Shown: piece after piece, positions 40,153 through 46,799 of the stretch
Numbering within the stretch: the stretch's first letter is position 1
Layout: each line of letters begins with the position of its first letter
Assembly (NCBI GenBank): GCA_001799485.1
Contig: MGTO01000124.1
Span: forward strand, 1 to 46,799
Origin: Desulfuromonadales bacterium GWC2_61_20
GTDB lineage: Bacteria > Desulfobacterota > Desulfuromonadia > Desulfuromonadales > UBA2197
DNA length: 46,799 nt
Direction: 5' to 3'
The notes under the pieces: model-generated
What the model was told of the DNA's origin: nothing
What the model saw: the letters and a program-made list of their open reading frames with translations, nothing else
Database searches by the model: none
Made by a program: the position numbers and the translations under genes

Positions 40153-41844
40153 ATGCTGAAGTTTTCTCGAATCAATCGCAACATACGCTCCATCCGGCGC
40201 TATCGGACTATCCTGAGTGTCCTGATTAAATACGGTTTTGGACACATCGTCGAGCAGCTCAACATCAATTATTACCTTGAGCTCGGGCGCAAGATCGTCA
40301 CCTTTAACCGGGCCCCCCGGGAAATTGACCGCCTCAGCCAGCCAGAGCGACTGCGGCTGGCCATGGCTGAACTGGGTCCAACCTTCATCAAACTCGGGCA
40401 ACTCCTGTCGACCCGGCCCGACCTCATTCCCAAGGAGTACGCTGAAGAATTTGGCAAACTTCAGGATCAGGCCCCCTTCGTCCCTCTCCCCCTGATCAGA
40501 AAGCAGATCGAAGAAGACTTTTCCTGCCGCGTCGAAGAGTTTTTTCTCGACTTTTCCCCGACGCCTCTTGCCGCCGCTTCAATAGCCCAGGTCCACCGCG
40601 CCCGCTTGCTCAGCGGTGAAGACGTCGTCGTCAAGGTCCGGCGGCCCGGCATTAGGGATCTCCTCGAAACCGACCTCGATATTCTCATGGGGCTCGCCTA
40701 CCTCATTGAACGCCATCTCCCGACCAATGAAGTCTATGAGCCAACCACAATTGTCAAAGAAGCACGGCGAACTCTCCTGCGTGAAATCGACTTCACCCGC
40801 GAAGGACACACCATCAATCGTTTCGCCGCCAACTTTGCCGGAGATCATGCCATCGTCATTCCCAAAGTTTTTTGGGAGCAGACCTCCGAACGCGTCTTGA
40901 CCTTGGAGTTCATCGATGGCATCAAGGTCTCCGAACTCGAACAACTGTCCCAAGCCGGCTATGACTGTCGGACCATCGCGCGCAATGGCGCGGAAGCTTT
41001 TCTTCGGCAGGTTCTTTTCCACGGTCTTTTCCATGGCGACCCCCACCCGGGCAATATCTTTGTCCTGCCCCGCAATACGATTTGCATGCTTGATTTCGGC
41101 ATGGTCGGGAGAATCGGGGAAGACCTGCGTCAGCAGCTCGTCGACCTCCTCCTTGCGGTCCTGGCACGAGATGCCGACCGCATCATTTCGCAATTGCTCT
41201 ACTCGGGTGAATTGACCGAGGATGTCAACATCCGCGATTTAAAAAGAGATCTGACTGACTTTATCGATGATTATTACGAGATTCCGCTTCACGAGATCAA
41301 CGCGGGCAAACTTCTGGGTGCGTTTATCGAGATCCTTTCCCATTACCGCATCAAATTCCCCGCCGATTTAATGCTTTTGGCCAAGGCTCTGGTCACCATG
41401 GAGGGAGTCGGCCGTCAACTCGATCCCAACTTCAATATGATCGGCCACCTCAAACCCTTCATGGAGAAGTTGGTCCGCGAGCGCACTTCTGCCAGCGGCA
41501 TCGCCCGCGAGGCTGGGCGCTCCCTCCTTGCCTATGGTTCGCTGTTACGCAATCTCCCGCGTGACCTCAAAGAACTCATAAACCGTCTTAACCGCAACAA
41601 GTTCAAGATCGATCTGGAACACCGCGGCCTCGACAAACTCATTACCGACCTTGATAAAGCGAGCAACCGCATTTCCTTCAGCCTCCTGATATCGGCGCTG
41701 ATCGTCGGGTCCTCCCTGATTATGCAGACCAACAAAGGTCCAATGCTGTTCGAGTTCCCCATCCTCGGTTTTCTCGGGTATTCCATCGCCGGCTTTTTAG
41801 GTCTTTGGCTCGCCATTGCCATTCTTCGCTCCGGTCGACTCTAG
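40153..41844 (+). CDS. ubiB: ABC1/UbiB-family atypical kinase
   Basis: [68 protein letters not shown]; two C-terminal TM helices. Confidence 0.9.
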   Translation: MLKFSRINRNIRSIRRYRTILSVLIKYGFGHIVEQLNINYYLELGRKIVTFNRAPREIDRLSQPERLRLAMAELGPTFIKLGQLLSTRPDLIPKEYAEEFGKLQDQAPFVPLPLIRKQIEEDFSCRVEEFFLDFSPTPLAAASIAQVHRARLLSGEDVVVKVRRPGIRDLLETDLDILMGLAYLIERHLPTNEVYEPTTIVKEARRTLLREIDFTREGHTINRFAANFAGDHAIVIPKVFWEQTSERVLTLEFIDGIKVSELEQLSQAGYDCRTIARNGAEAFLRQVLFHGLFHGDPHPGNIFVLPRNTICMLDFGMVGRIGEDLRQQLVDLLLAVLARDADRIISQLLYSGELTEDVNIRDLKRDLTDFIDDYYEIPLHEINAGKLLGAFIEILSHYRIKFPADLMLLAKALVTMEGVGRQLDPNFNMIGHLKPFMEKLVRERTSASGIAREAGRSLLAYGSLLRNLPRDLKELINRLNRNKFKIDLEHRGLDKLITDLDKASNRISFSLLISALIVGSSLIMQTNKGPMLFEFPILGFLGYSIAGFLGLWLAIAILRSGRL

Positions 41845-41993
41845 TAACCTCTGAGGCGGGATGATCGACTGGTGCAATAAGTGTGGCTGCGACAACACAA
41901 CCTCCTTGCATAAATGCCACAACCGCGCCTGACGGCCCTCAGTACCATCTAAATTGCATAATAACTACATATAGTTATAATGACGATAACCCA

Positions 41994-42009
41994 TGGCAAG
42001 GATTTTGCT
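41994..42009 (+). promoter_or_regulatory. Sigma54 (RpoN) -24/-12 promoter upstream of lpxC
   Basis: TGGCAAGGATTTTGCT differs from consensus TGGCACGNNNNTTGCW at one position; it lies 45 bp before the lpxC ATG. Confidence 0.65.
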
Positions 42010-42053
42010 AGAGGTAGCTCCAGGTAACTATTGCAGAAACAGGAGAGACCGTC

Positions 42054-42974
42054 ATGGGCCACCAATACACAATCAATCGCACCATTCAGCTTTCTGGTAT
42101 TGGCTTGCACACCGGCAAAACCATCAACATGGTCCTGCGGCCCGCAGTCGCAGGGACAGGGATCGTTTTTCATCGCAGTGAAGGAACGCGGGTCGTTTCG
42201 ATAGAGGCCATTTCCGCCAATGTCGTCGATACGAGACTGGCGACCGTCCTCGGTAAAGACGGTCTCTCCGTCTCCACCGTCGAGCATATTCTTGCAGCGG
42301 CAAGTGCTCTGGGTATTGACAATCTGCATATCGATATCGACGGGCCTGAAGTCCCCGTACTTGACGGAAGTGCCGCCCCCTTTGTGCATCATTTTCGCAC
42401 CGCCGGCCAGCGGCGGCTGAGCCAGCATCGCAAATTTCTCCAGATTCGCAAACCCCTAATGGTCGTCGATGGGGACAAGTGGGTGCGCCTCGTACCCTCA
42501 CGTTTCCTGCGCATCACCTGCGACATTGCCTTCGATCATCCGTGTATTTCAGCGCAATCGCGCACCGTCAAGGTCACTCCAGACGTTTTCTCCTCGGAGA
42601 TCGCACCTGCGCGTACTTTCGGTTTTCTGCGCGAGGTTGAGTACCTCAAGGCCAACGGGCTGGCACGTGGTGGTTCTTTGGAGAATGCAGTTGTCATCGG
42701 GGAGAAGCAAATCCTCAACCCCGAAGGGCTGCGCTACCCCGACGAATTCGTACGCCACAAGATTCTTGACGCCCTTGGCGATTTCAGCCTGGCCGGTTTT
42801 CCGATCATCGGACATATCAAAGCGAACAAGCCCGGGCATGATATGAATCACCGCATGGTGGAAACATTGCTCGCGTCACCAGAGTGCTGGAAGATCGTAG
42901 AGTTGCCGCGGTACAGTGAGCAAATCCAGCCTTTGCCCGCCTTCTCTGCAGAACTGGCATTATCCCGAGCTTGA
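42054..42974 (+). CDS. lpxC: UDP-3-O-acyl-N-acetylglucosamine deacetylase
   Basis: QYTINRTIQLSGIGLHTGK; STVEHILAA; VPVLDGSAAPFV; RHKILDALGDFSLAG. Confidence 0.95.
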   Translation: MGHQYTINRTIQLSGIGLHTGKTINMVLRPAVAGTGIVFHRSEGTRVVSIEAISANVVDTRLATVLGKDGLSVSTVEHILAAASALGIDNLHIDIDGPEVPVLDGSAAPFVHHFRTAGQRRLSQHRKFLQIRKPLMVVDGDKWVRLVPSRFLRITCDIAFDHPCISAQSRTVKVTPDVFSSEIAPARTFGFLREVEYLKANGLARGGSLENAVVIGEKQILNPEGLRYPDEFVRHKILDALGDFSLAGFPIIGHIKANKPGHDMNHRMVETLLASPECWKIVELPRYSEQIQPLPAFSAELALSRA

Positions 42975-42994
42975 TGGGTTCTGATTTCAACACG

Positions 42995-43043
42995 TATCAA
43001 ATGGGAACGGGCAGCCGATTTGGCTGCCCGTTCCCATTTGATA
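42995..43043. repeat. 22-bp perfect inverted repeat (likely terminator hairpin after lpxC)
   Basis: TATCAAATGGGAACGGGCAGCC-GATTT-GGCTGCCCGTTCCCATTTGATA. Confidence 0.85.
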
Positions 43044-43047
43044 ATTC

Positions 43048-43076
43048 TTGCAATACCGTTATGTCGCGCGTAATAC
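43048..43076 (+). promoter_or_regulatory. Putative sigma70-type promoter of the ntrY-like gene
   Basis: TTGCAA, 17 bp spacer, TAATAC. Confidence 0.5.
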
Positions 43077-43117
43077 TGGGTCGAGAGCAATAACGGCTAT
43101 CAGGGACGTTAGAGAAT

Positions 43118-45334
43118 ATGGAACCGACATCAAAACGCGGACAACGTTGGGAATGGCTACTTATCCTTCTCATTATTGCTACTGTTGCCATTATCTCCCG
43201 ATTCGAACTACAGCTCTTTGAACTGGCCAGACGCATCCCTCTCAGCAGCAATATTCTTGTTTTGGCGCTAGTCAACATCAACCTATTATTAATCGCCCTC
43301 TTTCTTTTCCTGATACTGCGCAATGTTTTCAAGCTCATCCTTGAACGACGTCGTCAAATTCCCGGAACTCGCCTTCGAACAAAGTTAGTTATCGCCTTTA
43401 TCGGGCTTTCACTGATTCCAACCATGTTGTTATTTTTTGTTTCCGCAGGTTTTATTACAACTTCAATACAAAATTGGTTCAGCACTCAAATTGAAACTTC
43501 TTTGGGAGAATCCCTCGAAGTAGCCCAGACCTATTATCAGAACTCTGCTACCAATGCACTTTTTTACGCGGACCAGCTCGCCCGCACCATTAAAGATGAG
43601 AAACTTCTCAATCAGAACAACCTGCCAAAGCTCAAAGAATTGATAAAAAATAAACAACAGGAATATAATCTAGGGGTTGTCGAAGTATTTTCGTCGACGC
43701 GTGAAGAACTCGTTCGTGCAACCAATCCGAATATCCCCGAGTCAGACTACAGCAACCCAAACTCTGTGAATATCGACGATGGTTTCAAAGGAAAGCGTTT
43801 TACTGATGTCACTCCCATTGGTAAGGCTGATTTAATTCGTGGGATTGTACCTGTGTACTCCAACTGGAATCCTGATGATATTGTCGCGGTTGTAGCCGTC
43901 AACTATTATGTTCCATATTCTCTTGTCAATAAAATGAAGGAGATATCGAATTCCTTCGAGCAATACAAAAACACGAAGGCTATCAAGGTCCGCATTCAAA
44001 AGATTTACATTATTGTCCTTTTACTCATTGCCTTGATTATAATTTTCCTGGCAACATGGTTCGGTTTTCATCTGGCCCGAAGCATAACCGGCCCGATTCA
44101 GGAACTGGCGGAAGCAACGATACGGGTAGCAGGGGGAGATCTCAACGTCAGTATAGCCCCCCAAAGCAAGGATGAAGTTGGGTTGTTAGTTGCCGCGTTC
44201 AATACCATGACCGGGGATTTGCGCCAAGGTCGAGAACGGTTGCAAGCAGCCAATCAGGATCTTCTGGCATCCAATACCGAGCTTGATCAACGTCGTCGCT
44301 ATATGGAAATAGTACTAAAAAATGTTACCGCTGGCGTCATTTCTTTAGACCGGCAAGGATGCCTGACGACTGTCAACCATTCAGCTGAGCGACTTCTTAG
44401 GATCCCGGCAGGCTCGGCTATCGGCCAACCACTCCGTGACATGATTGGTGCTGAGCAGATGCCCGTCATTCGTGAATTCCTAAATGAATTGTATTCTTCT
44501 GGCAAGGATTCTTTGCGCAAGCAGTTATTACTGACTATACAGGACTCCAAGCTGACCCTGCAGGTTACTGTCACCAACCTGCGTGATGAGTCGGGCGAAA
44601 TTATGGGGACGGTCGTAGTCTTCGACGATCTCTCCGACCTGATGAAAGCTCAGAGGATGGCGGCATGGCGTGAAGTGGCTCGACGAATCGCCCACGAGAT
44701 CAAAAACCCCCTGACTCCGATTAAACTCTCGGCGCAGCGGTTGCGTAAGCGCTATCTAGGGAATTTCCCTCCGGAAGATCGTGTCTTCGACGAATGTACC
44801 CGAATGATCGAAAAACAGGTCGATGAACTTAAAACCCTTGTCGACGAATTTTCTAGTTTTGCCCGCATGCCGGCCAGCAACCCGACGCCTAACAACCTTA
44901 ATGACCTTATTGCCGAAGCTCTGGTTCTCTACCAGGAAGGTCATCGATCCATTCAGTTCGCATTCAGACCTGACCCGCATATCCCGGCTCTCCATCTTGA
45001 CCGCGAGCAGATTAAACGTGTTATCGTCAACCTATTGGACAACAGTGTGGCCGCAGTAGATGCTGAGCCCGTTATTGAAATTGAATCAAGTTATAATCCC
45101 GAGTTGGGGATCGTTCAATTTTCAGTTGCCGATAATGGCTGTGGAATTTCGGCTGAAGATAAGCCGCGTCTTTTCGAACCATATTTTTCGACAAAGAAAA
45201 CGGGGACAGGTCTTGGACTCTCCATTGTCTCAACAATAATTACCGACCATAACGGGTATATTCGGGTCAAAGACAACAGCCCCAAAGGCACACGTTTCAT
45301 TATTGAATTGCCGGCAGGCGATAGAACAACCTAG
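43118..45334 (+). CDS. NtrY-like sensor histidine kinase (TM, HAMP, PAS, HisKA, HATPase)
   Basis: N-terminal TM segments, HAMP, PAS, HEIKNPLTPIKLSAQRLRKRY H-box, DNGCGIS and TGLGLSIV ATP-binding motifs. Confidence 0.9.
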   Translation: MEPTSKRGQRWEWLLILLIIATVAIISRFELQLFELARRIPLSSNILVLALVNINLLLIALFLFLILRNVFKLILERRRQIPGTRLRTKLVIAFIGLSLIPTMLLFFVSAGFITTSIQNWFSTQIETSLGESLEVAQTYYQNSATNALFYADQLARTIKDEKLLNQNNLPKLKELIKNKQQEYNLGVVEVFSSTREELVRATNPNIPESDYSNPNSVNIDDGFKGKRFTDVTPIGKADLIRGIVPVYSNWNPDDIVAVVAVNYYVPYSLVNKMKEISNSFEQYKNTKAIKVRIQKIYIIVLLLIALIIIFLATWFGFHLARSITGPIQELAEATIRVAGGDLNVSIAPQSKDEVGLLVAAFNTMTGDLRQGRERLQAANQDLLASNTELDQRRRYMEIVLKNVTAGVISLDRQGCLTTVNHSAERLLRIPAGSAIGQPLRDMIGAEQMPVIREFLNELYSSGKDSLRKQLLLTIQDSKLTLQVTVTNLRDESGEIMGTVVVFDDLSDLMKAQRMAAWREVARRIAHEIKNPLTPIKLSAQRLRKRYLGNFPPEDRVFDECTRMIEKQVDELKTLVDEFSSFARMPASNPTPNNLNDLIAEALVLYQEGHRSIQFAFRPDPHIPALHLDREQIKRVIVNLLDNSVAAVDAEPVIEIESSYNPELGIVQFSVADNGCGISAEDKPRLFEPYFSTKKTGTGLGLSIVSTIITDHNGYIRVKDNSPKGTRFIIELPAGDRTT

Positions 45335-45367
45335 CGAATCCCAACGCATCGGCAAAGGAATCAAGAG

Positions 45368-46738
45368 ATGAAAACTGTTTTAGTTGTCGATGACGAGCAA
45401 AGCATACGCGAGAGCCTTAAAGGTATTCTTCAGGACGAGGGTTTTCGTGTTGTTTTTGCCGAGAATGGCGATACGGGACTGTCAATGGTCCGCGAGGAGA
45501 GCCCTGATCTGGTGCTTCTTGACATCTGGATGCCCGGGACTGATGGGATTGAAACGTTGCGGCTTATTCGCGAGGCCGTTCCAAACCAACTTGTCATCAT
45601 GATGAGCGGGCACGGGAATATCGAAACGGCGGTCAAAGCCACCAAGATTGGTGCTCATGATTTCATTGAAAAGCCACTATCCCTCGAAAAAGTTCTTCTC
45701 TGCATTCAGAATGCATTGCGCTTACGCATTCTGGAAGAAGAGAATCAAGCCCTCAAAAATCAACTAGTTCATGAACACGAAATAATTGGTACGAGTCCTG
45801 CCATCGTTGATTTAAAGCGACAAATCGAAATGGCGGCGCCAAGTTCAGCCTGGGTTTTGATCACAGGTGAAAACGGGACGGGGAAGGAACTAGTTGCGCG
45901 CAGCCTGCACACATTTTCCCGGCGTAAAGACAAACCGTTTATCGAGGTTAACTGCGCGGCAATCCCTGAGGAATTGATCGAATCGGAACTTTTCGGCCAC
46001 GAAAAAGGCTCCTTCACCGGCGCCACCAACCAGCGCAAGGGGAAATTCGACCTGGCTCACGAGGGGACACTGTTTCTCGACGAAATTGGCGATATGAGCC
46101 TAAAAACACAGGCAAAAGTTCTCAGAATACTGCAGGAAAGAAAATTTGAACGCGTTGGTGGCTCCCGCACTATCGAAGTGGATGTCCGCGTCGTTGCCGC
46201 TACCAACAAGGAGTTGGAAGAAGAAATCCGTGATGGGAGATTTCGTGAAGACCTCTTTTACCGGCTAAATGTAATTCCTTTTCACGTTCCTGCGCTCCGT
46301 GAACGGCAAGAGGATATACCATTGCTGGCCCAGCATTTTCTTGAGGAGTTTTGCAGCAAGGAGGGACGACCGAACAAATCACTTTCCCGCGAGGCAATCC
46401 AAGCTCTCGAAGAGTATCATTGGCCCGGCAATGTGCGAGAGTTGAAAAACATCATAGAAAGAATTGTAATTATGACAGCGACCTCTGGGATCAGCGAAAA
46501 GGATTTACCGCAGAGTCTGCAATTAAAAAAAAGTTCTCTGGCACGGCTACCCTTCCCCCACAAATCAGAAGAGATAACATTCAAGGATGCAAGAGAGGGG
46601 TTTGAGCGAGAGTACATTCTCAACAAACTAATGGAGAATGATTGGAATATTTCTCGCACAGCTGAAGCAATCGACATGGAACGGTCTAACCTTCACCGCA
46701 AAATCAAGTCGTTCGGGATTGAATTAAAGAAAGGTTGA
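45368..46738 (+). CDS. NtrC/NtrX-family sigma54-dependent response regulator
   Basis: VLVVDDEQSIRESL receiver, GENGTGKELVAR Walker A, GSFTGA sigma54 loop, C-terminal Fis-type HTH (NISRTAEAIDMERSNLHRKIKSFGI). Confidence 0.93.
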   Translation: MKTVLVVDDEQSIRESLKGILQDEGFRVVFAENGDTGLSMVREESPDLVLLDIWMPGTDGIETLRLIREAVPNQLVIMMSGHGNIETAVKATKIGAHDFIEKPLSLEKVLLCIQNALRLRILEEENQALKNQLVHEHEIIGTSPAIVDLKRQIEMAAPSSAWVLITGENGTGKELVARSLHTFSRRKDKPFIEVNCAAIPEELIESELFGHEKGSFTGATNQRKGKFDLAHEGTLFLDEIGDMSLKTQAKVLRILQERKFERVGGSRTIEVDVRVVAATNKELEEEIRDGRFREDLFYRLNVIPFHVPALRERQEDIPLLAQHFLEEFCSKEGRPNKSLSREAIQALEEYHWPGNVRELKNIIERIVIMTATSGISEKDLPQSLQLKKSSLARLPFPHKSEEITFKDAREGFEREYILNKLMENDWNISRTAEAIDMERSNLHRKIKSFGIELKKG

Positions 46739-46739
46739 T

Positions 46740-46799
46740 ATGCAGACTATAAAGCAGAATCTGGTTATCCACTCCGCTCAAGTTGACACCGGGGACAGC
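46740..46799 (+). CDS. Possible CDS start truncated by the right edge
   Basis: ATG then open frame MQTIKQNLVIHSAQVDTGDS to the end; too short to identify. Confidence 0.2.
   Translation, partial: MQTIKQNLVIHSAQVDTGDS

Noticed and set aside
1-46799. tRNA, rRNA, CRISPR arrays, prophage or complete IS elements
   Set aside because: None recognised by eye; no regularly spaced direct repeats, integrase or transposase ORFs were seen.

Overview
The window is a GC-rich bacterial chromosome segment. Gene order and protein resemblance suggest Desulfuromonadales/Geobacter-type Deltaproteobacteria (inference). Its core is a complete-looking minus-strand division and cell-wall (dcw) operon from about 27.6 to 10.4 kb: mraZ-rsmH-ftsL-ftsI-murE-murF-mraY-murD-ftsW-murG-murC-ddl-ftsQ-ftsA-ftsZ. 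murB is missing from the usual murC/ddl junction. Left of it lie a Cys-rich repeat lipoprotein (cut by the window edge), a PsiE-family protein, a ferritin-like protein, an un-called 59-aa ORF, PilZ, an L,D-transpeptidase, CorA, a zinc-ribbon protein, a lipoprotein, an NAD-dependent dehydrogenase and a radical SAM protein. Right of it lie a HAD hydrolase, GDPD, rhodanese, GlpX, a cytidylate-kinase-like/BON fusion, YebC, RuvCAB, a degenerate GGDEF protein, a small lipoprotein, a large unknown 776-aa protein, QueH, a phasin-like protein, a UbiB-family kinase, LpxC, and an NtrY/NtrX-like sigma54 two-component pair. The best leads are the 776-aa protein, which may be a catalytically dead restriction-modification-like fold, and a near-consensus sigma54 promoter directly before lpxC, next to a sigma54-activator two-component system. 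I recognised no tRNA, rRNA, CRISPR array or complete mobile element.
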